Below are positions 52,137 to 61,247 of a DNA stretch of 64,000 nucleotides, in pieces. Numbering within the stretch: position 1 is the stretch's first letter; every line of letters begins with the position of its first letter. A model generated the notes under the pieces. It had not been told where the DNA came from. It did no database searches and was given only the letters and a program-made list of their open reading frames with translations. The translations under genes were made by a program, and so were the position numbers. The stretch is from Paenibacillus xylanilyticus. Lineage in GTDB: Bacteria > Bacillota > Bacilli > Paenibacillales > Paenibacillaceae. The stretch lies in NCBI RefSeq assembly GCF_013359935.1, contig NZ_JABMCB010000177.1, positions 124,001-188,000 of the forward strand. Reading direction: 5' to 3'.

Positions 52137-54686
52137 TTACATTAACATTTGCGGGTCTACATCCAGACTAATGAGCAGTTTTTGCGCCTGAACATCATCA
52201 TCCATGCGCCGGGCCGTCTCCAGAGCGATTCCGATGGCGTCTACATCCCCCCGCCATTTTATCATACATTGGAATCGGTATCTATTCTTGATGCGCGGGA
52301 TGGGTGAGGCTACAGGACCAAGCACGTCAAAGGCATCATTACTGAAACGGTCCAGACTTCCCAACCAGCCGGCTGCATTTGCACGTTCTTTTAACAAACG
52401 CGTGTAATTTTCAGCTAGCCGGATCAGTACAGGAAGCTGCTCATGCGAAAAGGTCACCAGAATCAGGCGACAATACGGCGGGTATTGCAGATTGCGGCGA
52501 TGAAGCAATTCCTCACGTACAAAAGAAACATAATCATGCTGGCTCGCATGCCCGATGGAATAGTGCTCCGGCGTATAGGATTGAACAAATACCTCGCCAG
52601 GTAATTGATGCCGTCCCGCCCGACCTGCCACCTGAGTCAGCAGCTGAAACGTCTTCTCGGCAGCCCGAAAATCGGGCAAGTTCAGCGCCGAGTCTGCCGT
52701 GATCACACCCACAAGGGTTACATCCGGAAAGTCCAGTCCTTTGGCAACCATCTGGGTACCCAGCAGCACATCCGCCTTTTTCTCCCGAAACTGTTTCAGC
52801 AGTTTCTCATGCGAGCCTTTCTCCGTCGTTGTGTCCACGTCCATGCGAATCACACGAATCCCCGGAAACAACTTCGCCAGTTCTTCCTCCACTCGCTGCG
52901 TACCTGTACCAAAATAGCGGATATGTTCACTGCCGCATTCCGGACATACTTCAGGCGCTGCCTCCGCATATCCACAATAGTGGCACCGGAGATTGTTGGA
53001 ACGCTGGTGATACGTGAGTGAAATATCACACTCGGGACAGCCGGCTACATAACCACAGCTGCGGCACATCACAAAAGTAGAATAGCCCCGGCGGTTCAAC
53101 AGCAAAACCGTCTGTTCTCCACGCTCCAAACGTTCCTCCAGTCCTTTGTGCAGAGCCCGGCTGAACATCGAACGGTTGCCATCCTTCAACTCTTCGCGCA
53201 TATCAATAATCCGTACATCCGGCAAGTTATTGCCGAGCGCCCGGGTAGGCATCTCCAGCAGAAGCGGAGCAAAATCATCATTACTCTGCGAACGTGCCGC
53301 ATAATAACTTTCCAGCGATGGTGTCGCTGAACCTAGAACCACGACTGCCTGGTGTTGCTGCGCTCTTTTTACAGCCACGTCGCGGGCATGATATTTCGGC
53401 GTTTCTTCCTGTTTGTAGGAGGTCTCATGCTCTTCATCCATAATGATCAGACCAAGGCGATCAAAAGGAGCAAAGACAGCGGAACGCGCTCCAATGGCTA
53501 CCTTCACTTGGCCTTCCCGGATTTTGCGCCATTCATCATAACGCTCTCCACCCGACAGACGGCTGTGCATGACGGCAACCTGGTCTCCGAAGCGCCCTTT
53601 AAACCGCTCCACCATTTGTGGTGTAAGTGCAATCTCCGGTACAAGAACGATCGCCTGCCGGTCCTGCTCAATACACTGCTGAATCGTCTGCAGATATACC
53701 TCCGTCTTACCGCTTCCTGTTACACCATGTAACAAAAAGACGCCATGGCGCCTCTCCTGTAATCGCCCATTAATTTTGTCATACACATTCTGCTGCTCGG
53801 CTGTAAGAGCGAGTGGTTCGGTCGCACGAAACGTTCTGCCCTGGTAAGGATCGCGAAAGACCTCCACGTCCTCCGTTACAAGCAATCCTTTCTCTTCCAG
53901 TCCTTTGACTGTAGCGGCAGACACTTGAAGTGTAGCCAGCAATTCCTTCATCGGCATCGGCAGCAGCTCTTTCATTTCCAGCAAAAAAGCGAGAACTTCT
54001 TTCTGCCGCTGTGCCTTCGCCGGAAAGGATGCAAGGGCTTCTTGTGCAGCAGCTGCATCTATCGCCAGATCAACAGCTTTCATCGTCTTTTTGTTCAGCT
54101 TGTCCTTGATTGCCTGGCTTTCCAGCAATACACCGCTAAGTAGAAGCTTTTTGATCAATGCTGCATGATTGGGATATTTCCGGCTCAATTGTTGCAGGGG
54201 AACCTGCCCCCGACTTTTTACAAAACGTATAATGTCCTGCTGTACTTTCTCGGATGTGGACTCCTCCCCCCACACAAAAAGGACTTCTTCATCCGACTGT
54301 GCTCCAGCATGCTGTCCATCCACTGCATCTCCAATTGAAATATATCGCTCCGCTTTACCCTTCAGTGCAGTCGGTACCATAACCTGTAGTGACAAAATGC
54401 GGTTGCTGGCATAACGTTCACTCATCCATTCCGCGAGCTGCACCAGATCTTCAGACAAGGGCGGTACGATGTCCAGCAGCTCCTGAATCGGTTTCAACTT
54501 AAAGGACTCCGTACCCGTGCGCGGTACAAGATCAATTACAAACCCCTGCACGGTACGGTGTCCAAAAGGCACGCCCACCCGACTGCCAATCTCGATCCAT
54601 TCACGCATCGAATCCGGCACCAGATAATCAAAAGGCCGGTCCGTCTGCTTCACCGGAACATCGACAATAACTTTGGCGATCTCCAT
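52137..54686 (-). CDS. priA: Primosomal protein PriA (replication restart helicase)
   Basis: 849 residues. The N-terminal 3'-DNA-binding domain is followed by the helicase core with GVTGSGKTEVYLQ (Walker A), DEEHE, and GSATPSLES. Two zinc-binding knuckles (CRSCGYVAGCPEC and CHYCGYAEAAPEVCPECG) interrupt the core as in all PriA. It reloads the replisome at stalled forks. It starts two bases after the coaBC stop. Confidence 0.97.
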   Translation of the reverse strand: MEIAKVIVDVPVKQTDRPFDYLVPDSMREWIEIGSRVGVPFGHRTVQGFVIDLVPRTGTESFKLKPIQELLDIVPPLSEDLVQLAEWMSERYASNRILSLQVMVPTALKGKAERYISIGDAVDGQHAGAQSDEEVLFVWGEESTSEKVQQDIIRFVKSRGQVPLQQLSRKYPNHAALIKKLLLSGVLLESQAIKDKLNKKTMKAVDLAIDAAAAQEALASFPAKAQRQKEVLAFLLEMKELLPMPMKELLATLQVSAATVKGLEEKGLLVTEDVEVFRDPYQGRTFRATEPLALTAEQQNVYDKINGRLQERRHGVFLLHGVTGSGKTEVYLQTIQQCIEQDRQAIVLVPEIALTPQMVERFKGRFGDQVAVMHSRLSGGERYDEWRKIREGQVKVAIGARSAVFAPFDRLGLIIMDEEHETSYKQEETPKYHARDVAVKRAQQHQAVVVLGSATPSLESYYAARSQSNDDFAPLLLEMPTRALGNNLPDVRIIDMREELKDGNRSMFSRALHKGLEERLERGEQTVLLLNRRGYSTFVMCRSCGYVAGCPECDISLTYHQRSNNLRCHYCGYAEAAPEVCPECGSEHIRYFGTGTQRVEEELAKLFPGIRVIRMDVDTTTEKGSHEKLLKQFREKKADVLLGTQMVAKGLDFPDVTLVGVITADSALNLPDFRAAEKTFQLLTQVAGRAGRHQLPGEVFVQSYTPEHYSIGHASQHDYVSFVREELLHRRNLQYPPYCRLILVTFSHEQLPVLIRLAENYTRLLKERANAAGWLGSLDRFSNDAFDVLGPVASPIPRIKNRYRFQCMIKWRGDVDAIGIALETARRMDDDVQAQKLLISLDVDPQMLM

Positions 54687-54688
54687 CT

Positions 54689-55924
54689 TTAATTCCTCCC
54701 GGCAATGCGCTCCGCCGCAATCACAAGCAACCGGTGAGCTATGTCTTCCTTAGACATCACCTGAAGCTCTTCTACCAATCCTTTACGGTCGTAAATATGA
54801 ACCGCGTTGGTATCTGCTCCAAATCCTATACCCGGACGGGCAACGTCATTGGCTACGATCAGATCACAGTTTTTCCGTTCAAGCTTCTCCCTTGCGTACA
54901 TTTCTACCGAATGGGTCTCTGCGGCAAAACCAATCAAAAATTGATGACTCTTTTGCTTGCCCAGCGTTTCAAGAATATCTATATTTTTAACAAGTTCCAG
55001 CGATAACGTATCGCCTTTCTTCTTCATTTTCTCCTCAAACACTTCTTTGGGCCGGTAGTCAGCAACCGCCGCAGCCTTGACCACGATATCCGCATGACCC
55101 CAGTGACGCGATACCGCTTCATACATATCCTGTGCGGACTGTACCCGAATCACGTCTACATTCGCTGGCGGCTGAACCTGCGTACTGCCCATAACCAGCG
55201 TGACCTCTGCTCCCAAATCACGCGCTGCTGCTGCAATGGCAAATCCCATTTTGCCCGAGGAGTCATTGGTAATATATCTGACAGGATCAATGCGCTCAAT
55301 GGTACCCCCGGCCGTCACAACCACTTTCTTGCCCTTTAACAATGAGACAGGTTGATTCAAGCCCTGTTTGGCTGCTTCCTTGCTTTCAAAGAACTGCTCA
55401 ACTACCTCAACAATCGTCTCCGGCTCCTCCAGCCGCCCCTTGCCCACATAACCGCACGCCAGCTGTCCTTCGCTCGGTTCAATCATCAGTGTTCCTCGAT
55501 CGACGAGCAAACGCATATTGTGCTGTACCGCCGGGTGATCATACATATGAACATTCATGGCGGGTGCAATCATGACCGGTGCAGTGGTTGCCAGCAGAGT
55601 TGTAGAGAGCATATCATCGGCCATACCGTGTGCCATTTTGGCAATGACATTGGCTGTCGCCGGGGCAACAAGGACCAGATCCGCCATATCGGCCAAATGA
55701 ATATGCGATACAACCGATGGCTCTCGCTCATCAAATGTATCGCTATAAACTACATTTCGGGTCAACGTTTGCAGCGTTAATTCGGTAATAAACTGTTTGG
55801 CAGAGTCCGTCATAATGACATGAACGTCTGCCCCTTTTTGCACCAGTCTGCTGCATAATGTAGCCGCCTTGTATGCGGCTATGCCGCCTGTCACACCAAG
55901 TACGATTTTTTTACCGTTCAACAT
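54689..55924 (-). CDS. coaBC: Bifunctional phosphopantothenoylcysteine decarboxylase/ligase
   Basis: 411 residues, two steps of coenzyme A synthesis. The N-terminal flavin-binding CoaC part has [11 protein letters not shown], the His in [19 protein letters not shown] and [13 protein letters not shown]. The C-terminal CoaB part has [29 protein letters not shown] and GFAAET. ATG 55924 follows GGGGGAAATAACC; a TTG/ATG 72 bases upstream would give a membrane-like leader that is not expected. It lies 119 bases after rpoZ. Confidence 0.96.
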   Translation of the reverse strand: MLNGKKIVLGVTGGIAAYKAATLCSRLVQKGADVHVIMTDSAKQFITELTLQTLTRNVVYSDTFDEREPSVVSHIHLADMADLVLVAPATANVIAKMAHGMADDMLSTTLLATTAPVMIAPAMNVHMYDHPAVQHNMRLLVDRGTLMIEPSEGQLACGYVGKGRLEEPETIVEVVEQFFESKEAAKQGLNQPVSLLKGKKVVVTAGGTIERIDPVRYITNDSSGKMGFAIAAAARDLGAEVTLVMGSTQVQPPANVDVIRVQSAQDMYEAVSRHWGHADIVVKAAAVADYRPKEVFEEKMKKKGDTLSLELVKNIDILETLGKQKSHQFLIGFAAETHSVEMYAREKLERKNCDLIVANDVARPGIGFGADTNAVHIYDRKGLVEELQVMSKEDIAHRLLVIAAERIAGRN

Positions 55925-55969
55925 GGTTATTTCCCCCGATATATACGACGTTAAAACGATGAATAGAGA

Positions 55970-55994
55970 AAAAAATAACAACCTCGCGGTTGTC
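55970..55994 (-). terminator. Terminator-like hairpin between rpoZ and coaBC
   Basis: On the minus strand ACAACC-GCGA-GGTTGT is followed by TATTTTTTTC. It should end part of the rpoZ transcript and lower expression of coaBC. Confidence 0.65.
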
Positions 55995-56043
55995 AAATAA
56001 ATCCGGCTTGCACCGTATGCAGTTGAAGAGCGCCGCTAGCGGC

Positions 56044-56259
56044 TTACTCTTCTTCCTCTTCGTCCTGTCCTTTGATGACAACGAGCAGATCACCATAAAT
56101 TTCTTCGAGTGCAACGCCAACCTGTTTATGGGATCGGGCATTTCTCAAATCCGTTTTCTCACCTTCACGAAGCTGTCTGGCCCGGCGGGAAGCGGCAACA
56201 ACAAGCGAATACTTGCTGTCAACTTTGTTCATCATTTCATCAATAGAAGGATACAGCAT
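56044..56259 (-). CDS. rpoZ: RNA polymerase omega subunit
   Basis: 71 residues, helical. It starts MLYPSIDEMMNKVDSKYSLV and has the omega signature AASRRARQLREGEKT, followed by a pattern ending in an acidic tail (DEEEEE). It stabilises the beta' subunit. It lies in the usual gmk-rpoZ-coaBC order, with a 157-base gap after gmk. Confidence 0.95.
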   Translation of the reverse strand: MLYPSIDEMMNKVDSKYSLVVAASRRARQLREGEKTDLRNARSHKQVGVALEEIYGDLLVVIKGQDEEEEE

Positions 56260-56416
56260 ATTTACAAAACACCTCTTTGCTTTAGTATAATTCCACTTGC
56301 CGCCTGACAGAATGCAACTTGTTCAGCCTGTTTATGCGAACCGGCATGATCTGACCATCTATAGTTATATGACAGCAGTTGTCTGAATTATTGCATTCCG
56401 AGACGGCCAAGAAGAA

Positions 56417-56989
56417 TTATTTATTGATCTTACAATGTTCGGCGATAATAATGCTTTCTATTCGTTTGCACGCCAAATCAATTTCGTCATTAACGACAGC
56501 GTAATCGTACTGCTCCAGCAGGCTAATCTCATCCACTGCTACGGACATCCGGTGATCAATGGTCGCCTGACTTTCCGTACCACGTCCCTGAATGCGATCT
56601 TTAAGCTCGTCCAATGAAGGAGGCAGCAGAAATACAAAGATCCCTTCCGGGAACTTCTCTTTCACTTTTAACGCGCCTTGAACTTCAATCTCAAGAATGA
56701 TGTCGCGGCCCTCATTAATGGTTTTCTCCACAAAATCACGTGGTGTTCCGTAATAGTTACCTACATATTCCGCGTGTTCAAGCAACTGATCCTCAGCAAT
56801 CATGTTCAGGAACTCTTCATGACTTCTGAAGAAATAATTCACACCATGCTCCTCACCCAGACGAGGCTGACGAGTCGTTGCAGACACAGAATAAATCAAC
56901 TCCGGCACACGTTTGCGCAAAGCGCTGCATACTGTACCCTTCCCGACCCCAGATGGGCCGGACAACACTATCAGTAATCCCTTAGACAT
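56417..56989 (-). CDS. gmk: Guanylate kinase
   Basis: 190 residues. It phosphorylates GMP to GDP. Visible are [16 protein letters not shown] (P-loop), [17 protein letters not shown] (GMP-binding), and [15 protein letters not shown] 56989 sits six bases behind GGAGTG; an ATG at 57001 overlaps that site. It starts 14 bases after remA. Confidence 0.97.
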   Translation of the reverse strand: MSKGLLIVLSGPSGVGKGTVCSALRKRVPELIYSVSATTRQPRLGEEHGVNYFFRSHEEFLNMIAEDQLLEHAEYVGNYYGTPRDFVEKTINEGRDIILEIEVQGALKVKEKFPEGIFVFLLPPSLDELKDRIQGRGTESQATIDHRMSVAVDEISLLEQYDYAVVNDEIDLACKRIESIIIAEHCKINK

Positions 56990-57003
56990 ATTACACTCCA
57001 TTT

Positions 57004-57264
57004 TTATTCGTCGTTGTCATCATCTTTCGAAGAAAGACGATGGGCGACCGTCTCAGGCTGAACCGCCGACAGAATGACATGGTCGCTATCCGTAATAATT
57101 ACGGCGCGAGTACGTCTTCCATATGTTGCGTCAATCAGCATATGACGATCTCTTGCCTCTTGTATAATTCTCTTGATCGGCGCCGATTCCGGACTTACGA
57201 TGGAAATTATCCGGTTCGCCGACACGATGTTACCGAATCCAATGTTGATGAGTTTGATTGCCAT
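57004..57264 (-). CDS. remA: Biofilm and sporulation regulator RemA (DUF370)
   Basis: 86 residues. The start [20 protein letters not shown] and the segment [20 protein letters not shown] are characteristic of RemA, a ring-forming DNA-binding protein that activates extracellular-matrix operons in B. subtilis. This is notable here because a large exopolysaccharide operon lies 30 kb away, though no RemA site was identified. GGGGGAAG precedes the ATG. It lies in the usual yloC-remA-gmk order. Confidence 0.93.
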   Translation of the reverse strand: MAIKLINIGFGNIVSANRIISIVSPESAPIKRIIQEARDRHMLIDATYGRRTRAVIITDSDHVILSAVQPETVAHRLSSKDDDNDE

Positions 57265-57315
57265 AATCAGGTTCTTCCCCCTATACATGCGACTCTTTTG
57301 CCGAAATATGGCCGT

Positions 57316-58215
57316 TCATTCGATATTCGCCGCCTGCTCGCGAATTTTCTCCAGCTCCGCCTTCATCTCGACAACACGGTTCACCAGAGCCAAATGGTTG
57401 GCTTTTGATCCAATCGTATTGACTTCCCGATTCATCTCTTGAATAAGAAAGTCCAACTTGCGGCCTACCGGCTCTTCACTCTTCAGCAGCTCCCTGCTCT
57501 GTCCGAAGTGGCTGAGTAGACGCGTAAGCTCCTCCTCTATGTTAGAACGATCGGCAAATACGGCAATTTCCATACCCAATTTATGCTCGTCAAAAGGGAA
57601 AGAGCCTTCCTCCTGCATTTCCGTAAGCCTTTGTCTTAACTTGTTGCGGTAATCCGTTACCACCGTAGGTGCAAGAGCAAGCATCTCGGCATGCAGTGAC
57701 TCCAGACGACTCAGCCGCCGTTCCAGATCACTGGCCAGATGAAGACCCTCGCGGGCGCGCATTTGCTCCAAACTGGACAGGGCTTCTTCCAAGCTCTGTT
57801 GCAACACACGCTCCCATTCGTCCTTATCTTCCTCAGGAATGAAATTCATCCCATCGGAATGAACCATGACATCCGGCAGCGCAAGCATATCCATAATGCT
57901 AGGTTTGCCCTGCATCCCAAAGCGGGATTCCAGCTGCTCTGCCGCCTGCAGATAGGCCCTGACTGCCTGCTCATTGAGCACGGCGGGAAGAGCCTGGTCT
58001 TCATCTTTTTCTTTCATTACATAAACATCAATCCGCCCGCGCTTCAGCCGGCTCTGTACCATTTTCCTCAATCCGTCTTCATAACATGTCCACTCCTTGG
58101 GCATGCGCATCATGACTTCACAGTAACGATGGTTGACTGATTTGATCTCCAATTGTACCTTATAGCCCCCAAATTGAAAGGCGGATTGACCGTATCCGGT
58201 CATACTGAATGACAT
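57316..58215 (-). CDS. yloC: YicC/YloC family endoribonuclease
   Basis: About 299 residues with the conserved start FSMTGYGQS, followed by EIKSVNHRYCEVMMRMP, and the C-terminal GRKLDFLIQEMNREVNTIGSKA, all YicC hallmarks. Family members are reported to cleave RNA in stress and stationary phase. The start is uncertain: ATG 58215 or the ATG 12 bases further in, with a weak GGATGTGATG ahead; an ATG 84 bases upstream would be too long. It follows yitJ with a 19-base gap. Confidence 0.9.
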   Translation of the reverse strand: MSFSMTGYGQSAFQFGGYKVQLEIKSVNHRYCEVMMRMPKEWTCYEDGLRKMVQSRLKRGRIDVYVMKEKDEDQALPAVLNEQAVRAYLQAAEQLESRFGMQGKPSIMDMLALPDVMVHSDGMNFIPEEDKDEWERVLQQSLEEALSSLEQMRAREGLHLASDLERRLSRLESLHAEMLALAPTVVTDYRNKLRQRLTEMQEEGSFPFDEHKLGMEIAVFADRSNIEEELTRLLSHFGQSRELLKSEEPVGRKLDFLIQEMNREVNTIGSKANHLALVNRVVEMKAELEKIREQAANIE

Positions 58216-58234
58216 CGGCATCACATCCGTTACA

Positions 58235-60124
58235 CTATTGTAATTGATTATTAGGGTTGAAACAAGTAGGACATTGGTGCTCGGACTTCTCCCATACATA
58301 TTGGGTCAGTTCGGCTGTCATGTCATAGAACATAAATGGAGTCATTAAATAGATTCCCTTAAAGTGGGCGGTTGCCACATCCAGCAGCTCTTTGGCAATC
58401 TTCACTCCCATGGCGCGGCCTTCTTCCCCTTCGAGACCCGCCATGCGGGAACGCACTTCATCCGACAGCTGAATTCCTGGAACCTCGTTATGCAAATACT
58501 CTGCATTCCGTCCACTTGCCAGTGGCATTACGCCAACAAAAATGGGAACTTCCAGATGTTTGGTCGCTTCATGCATCGCCACGATTAACTGCGGATCATA
58601 GACAGGCTGCGTCATAATGTAATCGGCTCCGGAGGCAATCTTTTTCTCTAGGCGCTGTACTGCCTTGTCCAGATACTTCACATTCGGGTTAAATGCAGCG
58701 CCGATCACAAAACCGGCCTTCTGCTTGAGCGGTTTTCCGGAGAAAGCCACACCATCGTTCAATTGCTTGATCATACGTATAATTTCAAAAGAAGTCAGAT
58801 CGTATACGGAACTGGATCCGGGCAGATCACCAAAACGTGCCGGATCACCTGTAACGGCAAGCACATGGTTGATGCCCAAAGCGTCAAAACCCATCATGTG
58901 TGACTGGGTCCCAATCAGATTCCGGTCGCGGCAGGCAATATGTACAAGCGGACGCAAGCCTGTACGATCCTGAACGAGATGACCAAGAGCCATATTACTC
59001 ATGCGGGTAACCGCCAAAGAATTGTCAGCCAGCGTCAATGCATCCGCACCAGCTGCTTTCAGCGTTTCGGCCCCCTTCATAAATTTGGCGATATCAAGGT
59101 CACGAGGCGGGTCAAGTTCAACGATAACCGTGTGGCGCTGCTTTACCAGGTCCACGATGGTCGGCTGGCCGCCGCGGCCGGAACGTTCATCCACATTTTC
59201 ATGCAGGACGATACGCGGTTTCGCTTCTGCAGGGTCAGGCTGGGCAATTGGCGCTGGTGCGTATTCAGTAAGAGCCTGCGCAATAGCTGCAATATGATCA
59301 GGCGTTGTACCGCAGCACCCACCGATAATACGGGCACCCAGATCAGCAAATTGCACTGCGGTCTGACCGAAATACTCCGGTGTAGCACCGTAGCGGAACT
59401 GGCCATCAACATAGTCTGCCGCACCCGCATTAGGGTAAACAGACATTGGAACTCCGATTCGTCCGGATACGGTTTCCATGGCGCGCATAATTCCGTTTGG
59501 ACCCGAACGGCAGTTAAAACCTATTACGTCCGCACCTTGCTCACGCATGATCCGGAAAGCTTCAGGCATCGTATATCCGTCCAGTGTATGTCCTATATCC
59601 TCAACTGCGAACTGTCCAATCACCGGCAGATCACTCAGCTTGCGAGCCTGCAGCAGGGCGATATCCATCTCCTCGATGTCATAGAAGGTTTCAAGCAAAA
59701 TGCCATCTACCCCTTCATCAAGCAGGGCAAAAATCTGTTGTTCATAGAAGCGCTTAAGTTCACTTGTTGATACGTTGGTCCGCTTGCCTCCGCGAATGGA
59801 GCCCACAGCACCCAGAACGTAACCGTTCGCACCGGCAACATCCTTGGCAATGCGTACGCCTGCACGGTTGACGTCGGCTACCTTCGACTCCAGTCCGAAC
59901 TTGGACAATTTATCAAAGTTGGCAGAATACGTATTAGTCTCAAATATTTCAGTACCTGCCTCCAAGTAACGACGATGTACGTCTGCCACCACTTCAGGTG
60001 AAACGAGGTTTAATTCTTCATATGAAATTCCTACCGGGAAACCCATTTGGTACAGATATGTTCCCATCGCCCCATCCCCAATGAGAACTCGTTCCTGCAA
60101 GACACTCCGCAAATCCGCCTTCAT
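58235..60124 (-). CDS. yitJ: Bifunctional homocysteine S-methyltransferase/methylenetetrahydrofolate reductase
   Basis: 629 residues, two domains. Residues ~1-290 are the zinc-dependent methyltransferase with GDGAMGTYLYQMG, GFNCRSGP and IGGCCGTTPDHI (zinc cysteines). Residues ~320-610 are a MetF-type flavoprotein barrel (VIVELDPPRDLD, NSLAVTRMSNMALG, TQPVYDP). The pair reduces methylene-THF and passes the methyl group to homocysteine. B. subtilis yitJ has an S-box riboswitch; none is seen in the 138-base gap upstream. The tail EHQCPTCFNPN is extra. It lies between dapF and yloC, an insertion into the ylo order. Confidence 0.93.
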   Translation of the reverse strand: MKADLRSVLQERVLIGDGAMGTYLYQMGFPVGISYEELNLVSPEVVADVHRRYLEAGTEIFETNTYSANFDKLSKFGLESKVADVNRAGVRIAKDVAGANGYVLGAVGSIRGGKRTNVSTSELKRFYEQQIFALLDEGVDGILLETFYDIEEMDIALLQARKLSDLPVIGQFAVEDIGHTLDGYTMPEAFRIMREQGADVIGFNCRSGPNGIMRAMETVSGRIGVPMSVYPNAGAADYVDGQFRYGATPEYFGQTAVQFADLGARIIGGCCGTTPDHIAAIAQALTEYAPAPIAQPDPAEAKPRIVLHENVDERSGRGGQPTIVDLVKQRHTVIVELDPPRDLDIAKFMKGAETLKAAGADALTLADNSLAVTRMSNMALGHLVQDRTGLRPLVHIACRDRNLIGTQSHMMGFDALGINHVLAVTGDPARFGDLPGSSSVYDLTSFEIIRMIKQLNDGVAFSGKPLKQKAGFVIGAAFNPNVKYLDKAVQRLEKKIASGADYIMTQPVYDPQLIVAMHEATKHLEVPIFVGVMPLASGRNAEYLHNEVPGIQLSDEVRSRMAGLEGEEGRAMGVKIAKELLDVATAHFKGIYLMTPFMFYDMTAELTQYVWEKSEHQCPTCFNPNNQLQ

Positions 60125-60222
60125 CCCTTTTCCCCCTGCCTAGCTGTGATCATTTCATACTAATGTAACACAAAAACCGATCAATAACGTAGAAAAACAC
60201 AGGATTCCCATGAAATTCAGTC

Positions 60223-60248
60223 AAAAAAAGAGGCCCGAAGGCCTCTTG
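60223..60248 (-). terminator. dapF terminator
   Basis: On the minus strand AAGAGGCC-TTCG-GGCCTCTT is followed by TTTTTG. It lies 16 bases past the dapF stop and ahead of yitJ. Confidence 0.9.
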
Positions 60249-60263
60249 GCTTAAACTGTCATC

Positions 60264-61097
60264 TTATGAAGTGTATCCCTTGAAAACAACCTCGGCTGGT
60301 CCGGTCATATAGACATGATTGTCAGCTTCGTTCCATTCAATGTGCAGATCTCCGCCTTTGAGGCTAATCACTGCTGTACGATCCGTGTGTCCGTTCAGAA
60401 CAGAGGATACGAGTGTTGCGCATGCACCGGTGCCACAGGCCAGTGTTGGCCCAGCCCCGCGTTCCCATACGCGCATATCCACGAATCCGCGATCGCGGAC
60501 AGTAGCAAACTCAACGTTGATCTTTTTCGGAAACATCGGATGAACTTCCAGCAGCGGCCCCCAAGTCGCAAGATCGAAATTCACCGCATCATCCACGTAA
60601 ATGACGGCGTGAGGGTTACCCATCGAAACCGCTGTGAATTTGAACTCCTGTCCATTCGCTTCAATGGAATGATCAACGACAGGATTGGCATCCACGGTTG
60701 TCGGGACCTGAAGCCCGTCCAAAATAGGCTCGCCCATATCCACTCGAACGGTTGCCACCTTCCCGTCAAGAACATTGAGGGTTACCGGCTGTACACCCGC
60801 ACCAATCGTTTCAATCGTAATTTGCTCCGATGTCACATGACCATGATCATAGACATACTTGGCTACACAGCGAATGGCATTACCGCATTGCTCGGCTTCC
60901 GAGCCGTCGGAGTTCATAATGCGCATCTGAAAATCCGCCTTTTCGGAAGGCAGTATATAAACGAGTCCATCCGCGCCGATGCCGAAGAAACGGTTGCACC
61001 ATTTCACAGCCAGCTCTGCTGCATCAGCCGGAAGCTGTTTTTCTCCAAATACAACAATAAAATCGTTGCCAAGTCCGTGCATCTTTGTAAATTCCAT
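60264..61097 (-). CDS. dapF: Diaminopimelate epimerase
   Basis: 277 residues. It converts LL- to meso-diaminopimelate for lysine and peptidoglycan. The two catalytic cysteines are in EAEQCGNAIRCVAKY (near 83) and TLACGTGACAT (near 219). ATG 61097 has AAGGAG and GGCAAGGAT ahead; an in-frame start 36 bases earlier lacks a site. It ends at its own terminator. It is inserted between the ATPase and yitJ relative to the B. subtilis order. Confidence 0.96.
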   Translation of the reverse strand: MEFTKMHGLGNDFIVVFGEKQLPADAAELAVKWCNRFFGIGADGLVYILPSEKADFQMRIMNSDGSEAEQCGNAIRCVAKYVYDHGHVTSEQITIETIGAGVQPVTLNVLDGKVATVRVDMGEPILDGLQVPTTVDANPVVDHSIEANGQEFKFTAVSMGNPHAVIYVDDAVNFDLATWGPLLEVHPMFPKKINVEFATVRDRGFVDMRVWERGAGPTLACGTGACATLVSSVLNGHTDRTAVISLKGGDLHIEWNEADNHVYMTGPAEVVFKGYTS

Positions 61098-61157
61098 ATC
61101 CTTGCCCACTCCTTTTGGCAGTCTTGCTGCCAAAGCGTTATACTTGCCCTTTTACAG

Positions 61158-61215
61158 AAAAAAGCTATCCTGCAAAATTCCGAAGGCTCTCGCCTCGAAT
61201 CATTTTGAGGATAGC
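61158..61215 (-). terminator. Terminator of the P-type ATPase gene
   Basis: On the minus strand GCTATCCTCAAAAT pairs with ATTTTGCAGGATAGC with one bulge, and TTTTTTC follows. It lies 32 bases after the ATPase stop. Confidence 0.85.
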
Positions 61216-61247
61216 ATATCGAAAACAATAAGGAAAAGCTATTGATT

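Noticed and set aside
59143..59770. Long frames on both strands inside yitJ
   Set aside because: They are shadows of the methyltransferase coding sequence, with no independent start signals.
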